Positions 15,698 to 24,205 of a DNA stretch of 47,295 nt are shown in pieces (positions within the stretch are counted from its first letter, which is position 1; each line of letters starts with the position of its first letter). The notes beneath the pieces were generated by a model that saw only the letters and a list, made by a program, of their open reading frames with translations, was not told where the DNA came from and ran no database searches. The stretch comes from Parachlamydiales bacterium (GTDB lineage Bacteria; Chlamydiota; Chlamydiia; Chlamydiales; JAEYWL01), in contig JAGVLX010000045.1 in NCBI GenBank assembly GCA_020054065.1, positions 1 to 47,295 on the forward strand. The letters run 5' to 3'. The position numbers and the translations under genes are program-made.

Positions 15698-17551
15698 ATG
15701 GCGCCTAAACTTGTCGCTGAAGAGGGAGTGTTAAAAGGGCTTGTCCTATCCCTAGAAGATGGCAATCAATGGATTATCGGACGGGATCCCGATGAATGTC
15801 AACTGCTGGTCGAAGATCCTTCTGCTTCCCGCAAACATTTAATGGCCCGGGTAAGCCCTCAGGGGATTATTGTTGAAAATCTTAGTACAACCAATCCTGC
15901 CCAAGTCAATGCCGAAGATCTTGTCGAACCTCGCCTTCTGCGGCACGGCGATACAGTTACTATCGGAAACGGCACCTTCCGGTTTTATTCTGAAACGGGA
16001 GCCCAAGTAGAAGATCTTCCAAGCCCTCCTAGCGAGCTCAAAATCGACTTGGCAGGCGCTACGCCTGCTCCCGAAGAGAAGCGGGACTCCATCTTTAAAG
16101 ATGAGCCGGACAATGACGGCGACCATGCATTAGCTGAAATCAATTTTGACCTGCTTGACACGGGACGCTGGCTGCTAAAAGTTGTCGCGGGACCCAATAA
16201 TGGCGCTGAATTTGCCATGCAGCCTGAAAGCACCTACATCATTGGAACAGATCCCTCGACCTGCGACATTGTATTCCACGATGTCAGCGTTTCCCGTCAA
16301 CATGCTAAAATGACTGTCGGCAAAGACGATGCAATCATTGTCGAGGACTTAAAAAGCCGTAACGGCACCGTTATCGAAGGGAAACCCATTGAAGGGAAAG
16401 CCCGCCTTACTCCTAATACCATCGTTTCCGTGGGAACGACCTCTTTTATCGTTTTCGACCGGGAAGGCGAACAACATACCGTCATCTCCCCGCTTTTGCC
16501 TGCTATTGTCAAAGTTTTGACCCAGGAGGGGCCTAATAAGGAAGAGGAGGCTAGGAAGAGGGAGGAAGAGATGCAGGCGCTCAGAGAGGCTGCAGAAAGG
16601 CGTGCGCAAGAATCGATTGCAGCTAAGCAGCTTGAGGTAGATAAGCGCCATAAAGCATTCGGGCCCATGATCTTAATGGCAATTGTCGCCGGCCTTTTTG
16701 TCTTGACGGCTATTGGGGTGACTTCATTAATGCGCACAGAAACTGTCGAAATGCCGAAGGTGGATGCCGATAAGGAACTTACCACCTTAATGACCCCATA
16801 CCCCTCTGTACAGTACAATTATGTCAAAGCCACGGGTCAGCTGCTTCTGATTGGACACGTTCTGACAACGACCGACCGCGACCAAATCATGTACAACCTC
16901 CAATCGATGCCTTTTGTCCAGGATGTTAAGGACAATATCATCATCGATGAGCTCATTTACAGCGAAGCTAACCAGGTTTTAGGCAAAAATCCCAACTGGA
17001 GGGGGGTCACTATCCACTCTCCTCAGCCTGGCAAATTCGTCATGACGGGGTACCTCCAAACCCGCAAACAAGCCCAACTGCTTAATGACTGGATCAGCCA
17101 GAACTTCCCCTACGTAGACCTGCTTGAAAAACGGGTGATTGTCGAAGAAGAGGTCGGAGCCCAGATTAACGTCCTCCTCCAGGAAAACGGCTTTAGGGAC
17201 ATCGTTGCCAAGCTGAATAACGGCGAATTGACCCTTTCCGGCAATATTACGTCGGGCCAAAGGCCCCGCCTGGACGACGTGGTCGAACGGATTAAAAAAA
17301 TTAATGGAGTCCGGGGAGTTAAGAACTTTGTAGTTGAATTATCCCCTAAACAAGCGGTTTTAAACATTACCGAAAATTACCGGGTAACCGGGTCCTCTAA
17401 GCTGGCCAATGGGCAAATTAGCGTGATTTTAAATGGTCGGATTCTCCAAAAAGGGGATGTTTTGGACGGGATGACCATTCAGTCTATAGACCCTAACTCC
17501 ATACACTTAGAAAAAGATGGTGTTAAATATCAGATTGATTATAATCGCTAA
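15698..17551 (+). CDS. sctD: T3S inner-ring protein SctD/CdsD with two FHA domains
   Basis: A 617-residue bitopic protein. FHA domain 1 is at about residues 24-100 (IIGRDPDECQ, ASRKH) and FHA domain 2 at about 157-250 (IIGTDPSTCD, SVSRQHAKM, SRNGT). A Glu/Arg-rich helix (about 280-318) leads to one membrane segment at about 323-346 (MILMAIVAGLFVLTAIGV), followed by periplasmic BON/ring-building modules. In Chlamydia, CdsD is phosphorylated by PknD and binds CdsQ and CdsL. It is clearly shorter than the Chlamydia protein (about 830 residues). FHA 2 keeps the phosphothreonine-binding R, S..H and N residues, whereas FHA 1 lacks the NG motif (STTNPAQVN) and may be degenerate. Confidence 0.93.
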   Translation: MAPKLVAEEGVLKGLVLSLEDGNQWIIGRDPDECQLLVEDPSASRKHLMARVSPQGIIVENLSTTNPAQVNAEDLVEPRLLRHGDTVTIGNGTFRFYSETGAQVEDLPSPPSELKIDLAGATPAPEEKRDSIFKDEPDNDGDHALAEINFDLLDTGRWLLKVVAGPNNGAEFAMQPESTYIIGTDPSTCDIVFHDVSVSRQHAKMTVGKDDAIIVEDLKSRNGTVIEGKPIEGKARLTPNTIVSVGTTSFIVFDREGEQHTVISPLLPAIVKVLTQEGPNKEEEARKREEEMQALREAAERRAQESIAAKQLEVDKRHKAFGPMILMAIVAGLFVLTAIGVTSLMRTETVEMPKVDADKELTTLMTPYPSVQYNYVKATGQLLLIGHVLTTTDRDQIMYNLQSMPFVQDVKDNIIIDELIYSEANQVLGKNPNWRGVTIHSPQPGKFVMTGYLQTRKQAQLLNDWISQNFPYVDLLEKRVIVEEEVGAQINVLLQENGFRDIVAKLNNGELTLSGNITSGQRPRLDDVVERIKKINGVRGVKNFVVELSPKQAVLNITENYRVTGSSKLANGQISVILNGRILQKGDVLDGMTIQSIDPNSIHLEKDGVKYQIDYNR

Positions 17552-17598
17552 ATATATTAAAATAAATATTAGAGGGATAGAAGAACTGGAGTTATAAC

Positions 17599-17847
17599 AT
17601 GTTCGGACTAGAAAACAAAAAGAACCGAAAAGGTGACGATTTCTTCTTTGACCTTGAAGTGGAGCTTAAAGACCCTCAGCGGCAAGTGGAACTGTATAAG
17701 ATGATTGAGCAGAGGGTGTTATCGATTAAGAACCACTTGCGAAGCGGCGAAAATAAGGATGATTTCGATCGGTTTGGAACGCTGCTTCATGGATACGCTG
17801 CGCTGCTTAAAGTGATTATGCGCGCAACGTCAAAACCTAAAAAGTGA
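17599..17847 (+). CDS. cdsE: T3S needle chaperone CdsE
   Basis: An 82-residue, charged, helical protein at the position of CT665. In Chlamydia CdsE and CdsG together bind the needle subunit CdsF and keep it from polymerising in the cytosol, like YscE and YscG. Size, position between sctD and cdsF, and the LLHGYAALLKVIM helix fit. Start preceded by TGGAG. Confidence 0.85.
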   Translation: MFGLENKKNRKGDDFFFDLEVELKDPQRQVELYKMIEQRVLSIKNHLRSGENKDDFDRFGTLLHGYAALLKVIMRATSKPKK

Positions 17848-17855
17848 GTTTTTTC

Positions 17856-17876
17856 GCAAGGCTTAGACCGCCTTGC
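17856..17876 (+). terminator. Hairpin between cdsE and cdsF
   Basis: GCAAGGC (17856-17862) pairs perfectly with GCCTTGC (17870-17876). There is no T run after it, so it may be a processing or stability element rather than a full terminator. It precedes the cdsF leader. Confidence 0.45.
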
Positions 17877-17887
17877 TTAACCAGCAA

Positions 17888-17936
17888 AGTGTTCGATCGG
17901 GATGAGTGTCTCGCCGATACTTAAACCAAGAATACT
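17888..17936 (+). promoter_or_regulatory. Structured 5' leader RNA of the needle gene cdsF
   Basis: AGTGTTC (17888-17894) pairs with GAATACT (17930-17936, one G-U pair) around an inner stem ATCGG/CCGAT (17896-17900, 17914-17918). The segment CGATCGGGATGAGT and the 3' ACCAAGAA closely match the leader of the 536-residue protein at 5895-5928 and more loosely the one at 4321-4349. Confidence 0.55.
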
Positions 17937-17964
17937 CTATTAATAATCCTTTAAGGAGGGCCAT

Positions 17965-18198
17965 ATGGCTAGAACTGAGTTTAATTTCGGAGACTTAGCC
18001 ACAATCGTCGAAGACGTTGCAGTCATCGCGAAGAACAAAGTCCAAGAGATTGGCGCTAAAAAATCAGCTGTCAGTATCGGTGATATGTTCGACGTACAAA
18101 TGACGATGAACAGACTTTCACAGTTATCTGAAATGTCAACCAACGTCATGTCGGCAGCTAACCAATCTACATTGTCGATGGCTCGTAACATCAAGTAA
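17965..18198 (+). CDS. sctF: T3S needle subunit SctF/CdsF
   Basis: A 77-residue protein of two predicted helices around a short turn, the plan of needle subunits (PrgI, YscF, CdsF). It lies between the CdsE and CdsG chaperone genes as CT666 does in C. trachomatis. A strong AAGGAGG ribosome binding site and a structured leader upstream, and a stable hairpin downstream, fit a gene that must be expressed far above its neighbours. There are no cysteines. Confidence 0.92.
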   Translation: MARTEFNFGDLATIVEDVAVIAKNKVQEIGAKKSAVSIGDMFDVQMTMNRLSQLSEMSTNVMSAANQSTLSMARNIK

Positions 18199-18220
18199 TC
18201 TTGATGGGAGTCATCTACGC

Positions 18221-18248
18221 GAGGCTCGAGAGGTCACTCACGAGCCTC
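18221..18248 (+). terminator. Stable hairpin after cdsF
   Basis: GAGGCTCG (18221-18228) pairs perfectly with CGAGCCTC (18241-18248). With no T run, it is more likely to protect the 3' end of cdsF mRNA or attenuate than to terminate fully. Confidence 0.5.
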
Positions 18249-18342
18249 AAAACTATTGGGACCAGTTGGCAGCTTATACACGCGAAACATTGTTGTACCT
18301 AAGACAATACCTGAACCGCAACTTAACCACGGAGTGTATGTT

Positions 18343-18768
18343 ATGGACGAGGAGAAGTTCCAGGAGTTTAGACCAGACTTTAAGCTGCTGATCGAAGCAG
18401 GCTTTGTCGCAGTCAAACAACTCGACGAAACCAGCTCGACCAGAATCTTTAAAGCTGCAAAAGCCCTAAACCCTGAAAGCTCCGCGCCCGAAATAGGGCT
18501 AGGATACATCGCGCTAAACAAACTAGAAGTGAAAGAAGCTTCCGCCATTTTCGAGTCGATCCTGAAAAAGGAACCCGACAACTACCTCGCCCAGACGTTT
18601 TTGGGCATCTGCTATCTGCTCACCAAAGCGAAACGGTCCAAAGGGGAAGAGCTGATCCACAAAGCAATGGAGCTCACCACCGATGAGACAGTAAAAAACT
18701 TAGGGCGGATTTCCCTCGAATGGTTAGAAAAAGACCTTCGAAAATTGAAATCTCCCTTTATTAAATAA
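18343..18768 (+). CDS. cdsG: T3S needle chaperone CdsG (TPR)
   Basis: The start at ATG 18343 (141 residues) has GGAG at 18331-18334, 8 bases upstream, and gives a length close to CT667 (about 146); an in-frame upstream start at 18256 lacks a good site. TPR-like helices are visible (FKAAKALNPESSAPEIGLGYIALNKLEVKEA, split by a typical LNP; AQTFLGICYLLTKAKRSKGEEL). CdsG pairs with CdsE to hold the CdsF needle subunit, like YscG. Position in the operon supports this. Confidence 0.87.
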   Translation: MDEEKFQEFRPDFKLLIEAGFVAVKQLDETSSTRIFKAAKALNPESSAPEIGLGYIALNKLEVKEASAIFESILKKEPDNYLAQTFLGICYLLTKAKRSKGEELIHKAMELTTDETVKNLGRISLEWLEKDLRKLKSPFIK

Positions 18769-18773
18769 TAGTC

Positions 18774-18804
18774 GGGCACGGGCACGCACGCGGGCACGGG
18801 CACG
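18774..18804. repeat. GGGCACGGGCACG tandem repeat
   Basis: The 13-base unit GGGCACGGGCACG occurs twice with CACGC between, a GC-rich island in AT-rich spacer between cdsG and the CT668-like gene. A related pair (CTGCCCGTG and CGGGCAAGGGCAGGG) brackets the nqrB upstream region. Confidence 0.6.
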
Positions 18805-18840
18805 AATAATAATCGCTAATAACCCTAATATAGGGATAAT

Positions 18841-19509
18841 ATGGCTGAAGAAGTAGTATCTAAAATCGAATCAGTCAGCAAGAGCGTCGCGAAAAAAGTC
18901 GTCGCACCCATTGAACCTGATAAAGCGCATTTCGATGCGTTGATGCAGCAGGGTGCGCTAAAAGGGGTTCCTCAAGACCCTACGGCCAAGGCGACGAGCT
19001 ACCTGGAACAGCTTGCCAAGTCCAACTATAACAATATGTTGGCTGAAAACGTGTCGACGACCGACCTAGCTAAAAAAGCTCAGAAATCGGTCGAAAAAAT
19101 CGATACGGCAAAAACGGAACTGGAAAAATTTGCGGCTGAAAATCCCAATGCCGAAATTCCATCCCAGTATCGCGAGCTGATGAACAAAAAACTGGCGCAC
19201 ATCGACGAAGATGTCAAGATTGCCTTAACGCAAGTCGGAGTGGAGTATACTCCTCCCGGACAAGCCAAAGGCAGCTTAGCAACACCGATCGAGCGGTTCC
19301 TGGGAAGTTTAACTAACGCCCAGCACCAGTTGAGCAATTTTGGTAGCTTTTTGACTGATTTGGGCATGAAAAACCAAGAGCTTTCTCCGATCCGTATGAT
19401 CGCCGTCCAAGCCAAAGTGAACCAAATCCAACAACAGTTGGAATTGTTCACCAACTTAATGAACAAAGTGTTGGAAGGCATCAAAACGACAATGAACGTC
19501 CAAGTCTAA
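18841..19509 (+). CDS. CT668-like T3S operon protein
   Basis: A 222-residue, Lys/Glu/Gln-rich, all-helical soluble protein without motifs I can name. Its place between cdsG and sctN and its length (CT668 is about 223) make it the counterpart of CT668, a component of unknown function in the chlamydial T3S operon. It begins with MAEEVVSKIESVSKSVAKK and has a probable coiled coil near residues 75-100 and a C-terminal helical hairpin (VNQIQQQLELFTNLMNKVL). ATG follows TAGGGATAAT directly, a weak site. Confidence 0.75.
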   Translation: MAEEVVSKIESVSKSVAKKVVAPIEPDKAHFDALMQQGALKGVPQDPTAKATSYLEQLAKSNYNNMLAENVSTTDLAKKAQKSVEKIDTAKTELEKFAAENPNAEIPSQYRELMNKKLAHIDEDVKIALTQVGVEYTPPGQAKGSLATPIERFLGSLTNAQHQLSNFGSFLTDLGMKNQELSPIRMIAVQAKVNQIQQQLELFTNLMNKVLEGIKTTMNVQV

Positions 19510-19510
19510 C

Positions 19511-19624
19511 TTGGATGAAGGCGGTAGGATGAAGGACAAAGAGAAGGGAGGAGGCGTTGTGCCTTGCCTTCCTTGTCGCACGTAACCGCCGTCCTTTTTC
19601 CTCCACCCACCAGCCTTCATCCTT
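19511..19624. repeat. GGATGAAGG-type inverted repeat
   Basis: The left arm GGATGAAGGCGGTAGGATGA and the right arm ending CCAGCCTTCATCC flank a core of about 80 bases rich in GGAGG/CCTCC. It fills almost the whole gap before sctN, with the ribosome binding site just outside. Confidence 0.65.
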
Positions 19625-19639
19625 ACTGAGGTGCTTGAT

Positions 19640-20953
19640 ATGGTGATGCAAGATCTCGACAAACTCATCGGAAGTCTAGACGACGTCCAGCTAACGACAG
19701 TCAACGGTCGAATTACCGAAGTTGTCGGAATGTTGATCCGCGCGATCGTTCCCGACGTGAAAATCGGTGAAGTTTGCCTTGTCAAACGAGAAGGCGAACC
19801 GCTAAGAACTCAGGTCGTCGGGTTTACCCAAGAAGAAGTTTTTCTCTCCCCCTTAGGCGAAATGACGGGGATCGGCCCTTCTTCGGAAGTGATCGCCACC
19901 CACATGCCCTTAAGCATTAAAGTCGGCCCGCAATTGCTCGGTCGCGTGCTCAATGGGGTGGGCGAGCCCTTGGACGTCGACGTCAAAGGTCCTCTGGAAT
20001 GTGAAGAATATTATCCCGTCTGGCAGTCGCCCCCAGACCCCTTGAAAAGACAGCGAATCACCGCTCCCCTCTCGGTTGGCGTGCGCTGCATCGACGGCGT
20101 ATTGACGACAGGGATTGGACAGCGGGTCGGCATCTTTGCGGCGGCTGGAGGTGGTAAATCTACCTTGCTGGGCATGATTGCCCGCAATGCCGTGGCCGAT
20201 GTCAACGTCATCAGTTTAATCGGAGAACGTGGACGGGAGCTGCGCGATTTTATTGAACGCGATTTAGGTCCGGAAGGATTGGCCCGTTCGGTTCTGGTGG
20301 TCTCTACTTCCGACCAAGCATCTCAGCTGCGTTTGAATGCAGCGTATGTAGGCACAGCGATTGCAGAGTATTTCCGCGACCAAGGCAAGTCTGTCATCCT
20401 GATGATGGACTCGGTCACCCGTTTTGCGCGCGCTTTGCGTGAAATTGGATTGGCCGCCGGCGAACCCCCTGCTCGCGCAGGGTATACCCCGTCGGTGTTC
20501 TCCACTCTGCCAAAGCTGTTGGAGCGGGCGGGTAACTCCGAAACCGGATCGATCACCGCATTCTATACGATCCTGGTGGCAGGTGACGACATGAACGAGC
20601 CGGTCGCCGACGAAGTGCGTTCCATTTTGGATGGACACTTAATTTTGTCGGCAGAGCTGGCGCGGCAATACCATTATCCGGCTGTCGATGTGTTGTCCTC
20701 GGCAAGCCGTGTGATGCCCTCAATCGTTCCGAAGGAGCATTTGCAGCTCGTTGGAAAGTTGAAAGAGGTGCTGGCAACCTATAAGAAAAACGAATTGCTC
20801 ATCAAAATCGGCGAATACAAACGGGGATCGGACAAGATGGGTGATTTCGCGATCGATCATATTGATAAAGTGAACAAATTCTTGAAGCAAGCTGTGGAAG
20901 AAAAATGCTCTTACCAAGAAACCTTGCAGCTGCTGAAAGGACTGTTTAAATAA
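19640..20953 (+). CDS. sctN: T3S ATPase SctN/CdsN
   Basis: ATG 19640 is preferred over GTG 19631 because GAGGTG at 19628-19633 is then well placed; the protein is 437 residues, close to CdsN (442). The nucleotide-binding loop reads AAAGGGKS, the Walker B strand [12 protein letters not shown], with GERGRE and the [16 protein letters not shown] motif typical of T3S and flagellar ATPases. The hexameric enzyme at the base of the export gate releases chaperones and unfolds substrates. Sequence is very close to the chlamydial family. It is followed by sctO after 8 bases. Confidence 0.97.
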   Translation: MVMQDLDKLIGSLDDVQLTTVNGRITEVVGMLIRAIVPDVKIGEVCLVKREGEPLRTQVVGFTQEEVFLSPLGEMTGIGPSSEVIATHMPLSIKVGPQLLGRVLNGVGEPLDVDVKGPLECEEYYPVWQSPPDPLKRQRITAPLSVGVRCIDGVLTTGIGQRVGIFAAAGGGKSTLLGMIARNAVADVNVISLIGERGRELRDFIERDLGPEGLARSVLVVSTSDQASQLRLNAAYVGTAIAEYFRDQGKSVILMMDSVTRFARALREIGLAAGEPPARAGYTPSVFSTLPKLLERAGNSETGSITAFYTILVAGDDMNEPVADEVRSILDGHLILSAELARQYHYPAVDVLSSASRVMPSIVPKEHLQLVGKLKEVLATYKKNELLIKIGEYKRGSDKMGDFAIDHIDKVNKFLKQAVEEKCSYQETLQLLKGLFK

Positions 20954-20961
20954 GTAGAATT

Positions 20962-21471
20962 ATGGCTGTTGATAAATATCCGTTGAAAGAAGTGATGGAT
21001 GTCAAGCAGCGGCGCGTGGAAGAAGCCGAAAAAGTGCTGCGGGATAAAATCCAAGCGCTGGAGAAGGAGAAAGATAAGCTGGCTCAAAAGGAAGCCGAAC
21101 GAGATAAAGTGGTCCAGCATATGCGCGATAAGCTTGCGCAGCTGCGGGCAGAAATGGATCATGGCTCGTCGATTCCTAAGATCCAACAAATGAAATCCTA
21201 CCTCAAAATCTGCCAAGAGCGGGTGGTCGTCGAACAGAAAAAAGTCGACGAGCAAAAGAAAATGGTGGAGCAAGCCATCGCCGCCGTGAATGCCGCCCGG
21301 GCAGAACTTAACCAAAAACGGTTAGAGGTAGATAAGTTAGCAACGCACAAAAAAGAATGGACGCAGGAGATGCGCAAAGAAGAAGAGATCGAACAAGGCA
21401 AGGAAATGGACGAGATCGGAAGCGTGATCTTCATGGGTCAGTTGCGAAATAAAAAGATGGAGAAGGAGTAA
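20962..21471 (+). CDS. sctO: T3S stalk protein SctO/CdsO
   Basis: A 169-residue, almost continuous charged coiled coil of two antiparallel helices, with the YscO/FliJ plan. It lies between the ATPase and the length regulator as CT670 does. SctO enters the ATPase hexamer and contacts SctV. The Arg/Lys/Glu-rich sequence itself carries little family-specific signal; position and length decide. Confidence 0.9.
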   Translation: MAVDKYPLKEVMDVKQRRVEEAEKVLRDKIQALEKEKDKLAQKEAERDKVVQHMRDKLAQLRAEMDHGSSIPKIQQMKSYLKICQERVVVEQKKVDEQKKMVEQAIAAVNAARAELNQKRLEVDKLATHKKEWTQEMRKEEEIEQGKEMDEIGSVIFMGQLRNKKMEKE

Positions 21472-21476
21472 AGGAT

Positions 21477-22460
21477 ATGTTCAATCCAGACGACCGTTCG
21501 GCGTTTGACATCAAGTTCCCGGCGCGACGCCAGCCTGGCGCCAAGTCGCATGAAACGGGACCTGTCGGACAGCCCAACGCGAAGAAAGATTTTAAAAAAG
21601 TGTACAGCGAAAAAGATGACGGGTTTTCCGCCAACGACGTCGACGATAAAAAAGGGAAAGTCGAGCCGGAAGACGATGTCGCGCTACAAGCCGAGAATGT
21701 GGCAAGCGCAGACGCGGAAAGTCCTTCCGCCCTTTTTCAACGGTTGACCAATGCGAAACGGCAAGCACAAGCTGGACAAGGGGCAGTGGCCACCAACCCA
21801 GAAGGGTTAGCCGAAGCCGCCGCGCCAGCCCAGCCGCTGCCGCGCCGCGATGCACTTGCACGCCTTGACGGGAATGGAGCGGAAGCGCTCGCTGTGGGTA
21901 AAGAAGAAAAAACGACTATTCCTAAAAAAGGGGAAGCGTTCCGCGAAATTCAGCCTGATATGAATTCCGTCCGGCCCACGATTGTTGTATCCGCTTTAGA
22001 TGTCCCGGCCGTCAACGCCAAAGCTGAAGTGACCCCCACGATGTCGACAGCCGATCGCGTCGCCAAGATCGAAGAGCTGTTAAATACGATCGTCGACAAG
22101 ATCGAGACGTTCAAGCATAACGGGATCACGGAAACTGAAGTATCGCTGCGGAATATTAAAAATTTCGAAGGCGCAAAACTTGTGCTGACGAATTATGACA
22201 GCGATACCAAAAGCTTCAACATCTCGTTCACCAACTTGAATGCCATCGCAAAGTCGATGATCGATGCCGGCGCCGCTGACCTACGCCGGATGCTGGAAAC
22301 CAAGCATGGCTTGACGGTCCATATTATCGTCGCCACCACCGAAAATGAAAAAATCATCACCACCAACTCGGCCAGTGAAACCCAGCGGGAACGGGGCGGA
22401 CAGCCTGGCGATGGACGCCGTGAAAAACGGGACCAACGCGGACAACAAGGACAAGCGTAA
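21477..22460 (+). CDS. sctP: T3S needle-length/substrate-switch protein SctP/CdsP
   Basis: A 327-residue protein, 5 bases after sctO with GGAG overlapping the sctO stop. The N-terminal two-thirds (1-200) are low complexity, rich in Ala, Pro, Asp and Lys, as in ruler proteins; the C-terminal domain (about 205-305) shows the alternation of helices and strands of the T3S4/FliK C-terminal switch domain (KLVLTNYDSDTKSFNISF, then LRRMLETKHGLTVHIIV). It ends in a Gln/Arg/Gly tail. CT671 in Chlamydia is somewhat shorter. Confidence 0.85.
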   Translation: MFNPDDRSAFDIKFPARRQPGAKSHETGPVGQPNAKKDFKKVYSEKDDGFSANDVDDKKGKVEPEDDVALQAENVASADAESPSALFQRLTNAKRQAQAGQGAVATNPEGLAEAAAPAQPLPRRDALARLDGNGAEALAVGKEEKTTIPKKGEAFREIQPDMNSVRPTIVVSALDVPAVNAKAEVTPTMSTADRVAKIEELLNTIVDKIETFKHNGITETEVSLRNIKNFEGAKLVLTNYDSDTKSFNISFTNLNAIAKSMIDAGAADLRRMLETKHGLTVHIIVATTENEKIITTNSASETQRERGGQPGDGRREKRDQRGQQGQA

Positions 22461-22559
22461 TTTTTCCATAAGCTTATGCTTATGGGCCTACCGCGCAAGG
22501 AGTCTTATTTATGAGACCCGGGCGCGGTTTTTTTTGTTCCAAGGTGTTCGTTGTTAATG

Positions 22560-22690
22560 AATTCAATTCCAATCCTAAACGACCAAAAAATAGTCCTTTA
22601 AGCCAACTTTGCCCTTTTTGGTCCTTTGGGTTGTTTTGGTCATTTTGGTCGTTTAGGTCGTTTGTTCTTTGTCGTTTGTCCTTTAAAAAT
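22560..22690. repeat. GGTCC/GGTCG-type intergenic repeat, copy 2
   Basis: A short left arm (AAACGACCAAAAAATAGTCC) and a long right arm of the same loosely repeated units seen after clpX (GGTCCTTTGGGTTG, GGTCATTTTGGTCGTTTAGG). It lies between sctP and sctQ. Confidence 0.7.
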
Positions 22691-22733
22691 ATCCCTCATC
22701 ACGTTATAGAATAATTAGAATTATGAGGATTTT

Positions 22734-24089
22734 GTGAACACAACAACATCTGTCCCCTATAGCTGGCTGAAAACGATCAAACCCGAACTGCTCCAAGCAG
22801 ATACAATCCCCTTGCTAGGCAATCCTCCCTCATTCCCCTGGGAGCAATTTTCAGAAGGGGTATCGCAGTTCTTCCAAATCAAAAACTTAAAGATTATCCC
22901 CGGCGACCTAAAATGGCGGTCCAAGGAGGAACTTTTTGAAGGATTCAGCAGCGATCGTTATATCCTAAATCTTTCCATCGCCACCATCGACGGCCACGTC
23001 TCCTGGGTCATGAACCAAAAAGATATTGGCCTGATGATGAATGCCCTATTAAATCCCAATAAGCCCGCCAACCCCCAATTCATCGACAAAGATTTCCTCC
23101 TGGGATTTTATTATTTTACGGCTGTCGAAATTCTCGGCATTTTCACCCACGTCGATTTTGATAAAACACTCTCACCCCAACTCCTGGACGACCATACCGA
23201 ACCTTCCGAGACGGCCCTCTGCCAAGACATTAAGATCAGCACCAACGGAGAGTCTATTGTTGGACGCCTCATCTTGCCGACCAGCTTTCAACAAGCTTGG
23301 AAAGAACGGTATGTGACGCGCAACCTGAAAACAAATCTCTCCCAAGAGCTCTCCGCAAAAGTGCCCGTCAACGTGGGCCTGGAATGCGGGCGCGCCTATC
23401 TTTCGCGCAGTGACTTTAAACAAATCGCTTTAGGCGATTTCATCGCATTAGACCTATGCTCCTATTACCCCGATGAAAACAAAGGCAAGGTCCTTCTGAC
23501 TGTCAACGGACTGCCTTTTTTAAGCGCCGCCTTAAAAAATGGCTCGCTCAACATTACGGACGCACCTGTTTACCAAGAGGTTGTAACAGCTATGGATAAA
23601 AATCCCCCTGAAGATCAGCAAGAAAACAACGAGGATGCAGGATCGGAATTCGAGGACACTCCTGAAGAAGAGGTGGAATTTGAAGATGCCGGCATAGAAA
23701 CCGAGTCGGATGAAGATGAGGAGGAGCAAGAGTTCAGCGAAGAGCAAGTTGAGGAGTTTTCTCAAAAAATTCTTCCCGGACGAAAAGGCGCAGCCAAAGC
23801 TGCAGCAGAATCCCAGCCAACCGGCGGGCAGCCGGTCGCCGGAGGTTCGCTTTCGCGCAGCGACATTACCGCATCTCCAAAAACCATTGGCGTCACCCTC
23901 ATCGTTGAAGCTGGACGCTTAAACATCCCGATTGCTAAACTTCTTGAGCTCCAACCCGGCAATCTCCTCGATCTCGATATCAAGCCGGAAAACGGCGTCG
24001 ACCTCGTCGTCAATGGCCAATGCATCGGCAAAGGGGAACTGCTCAAAGTCGGCGATACGCTAGGGGTCAGAATTCTTGACTTAGGTTAA
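22734..24089 (+). CDS. sctQ: T3S cytosolic ring protein SctQ/CdsQ
   Basis: A GTG start with GAGG five bases upstream gives 451 residues. The N-terminal 280 residues resemble the SctQ N-terminal domain. Residues about 285-345 are extremely acidic (Glu/Asp in most positions, e.g. EEVEFEDAGIETESDEDEE), followed by a Pro/Gly linker and a C-terminal SpoA/FliN domain (about 375-450: GVTLIVEAGRLNIPIAKLLE, then NGQCIGKGELLKVGDTLGVRI). SctQ forms the sorting platform with SctK, SctL and SctN. An internal start producing the SpoA domain alone, as known for SctQ elsewhere, cannot be excluded. Confidence 0.93.
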   Translation: MNTTTSVPYSWLKTIKPELLQADTIPLLGNPPSFPWEQFSEGVSQFFQIKNLKIIPGDLKWRSKEELFEGFSSDRYILNLSIATIDGHVSWVMNQKDIGLMMNALLNPNKPANPQFIDKDFLLGFYYFTAVEILGIFTHVDFDKTLSPQLLDDHTEPSETALCQDIKISTNGESIVGRLILPTSFQQAWKERYVTRNLKTNLSQELSAKVPVNVGLECGRAYLSRSDFKQIALGDFIALDLCSYYPDENKGKVLLTVNGLPFLSAALKNGSLNITDAPVYQEVVTAMDKNPPEDQQENNEDAGSEFEDTPEEEVEFEDAGIETESDEDEEEQEFSEEQVEEFSQKILPGRKGAAKAAAESQPTGGQPVAGGSLSRSDITASPKTIGVTLIVEAGRLNIPIAKLLELQPGNLLDLDIKPENGVDLVVNGQCIGKGELLKVGDTLGVRILDLG

Positions 24090-24204
24090 CGAAACGACAA
24101 AACGACCCAAAGGACCAAAAGGACCCAAACGACCAAAATTAGGTTCTTTATGTCGTTTATGTCCCTTGGGTCCTTTTGGTCGTTTGGGTCGTTTTGTCGT
24201 TTAC
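24090..24204. repeat. GGTCC/GGTCG-type inverted repeat, copy 3, filling the sctQ-pknD gap
   Basis: Arms of about 45 bases (left AAACGACAAAACGACCC, right GGGTCGTTTTGTCGTTT) are nearly perfect complements around a loop of about 20. The element starts directly after the sctQ stop and ends one base before the pknD ATG, leaving no room for a normal ribosome binding site. Confidence 0.88.
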
Positions 24205-24205
24205 T

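Noticed and set aside
18256..18342. Longer CdsG from an upstream start
   Set aside because: ATG 18343 has a well-spaced GGAG and gives the expected length; the extension overlaps a structured spacer.
18774..18804. GGGCACGGGCACG stretch as a transcription terminator
   Set aside because: It is a direct tandem repeat, with no self-complementary stem followed by T residues.
24176..24205. Upstream TTG start adding ten residues to PknD
   Set aside because: Those codons belong to the inverted repeat; the kinase domain is complete from ATG 24206.
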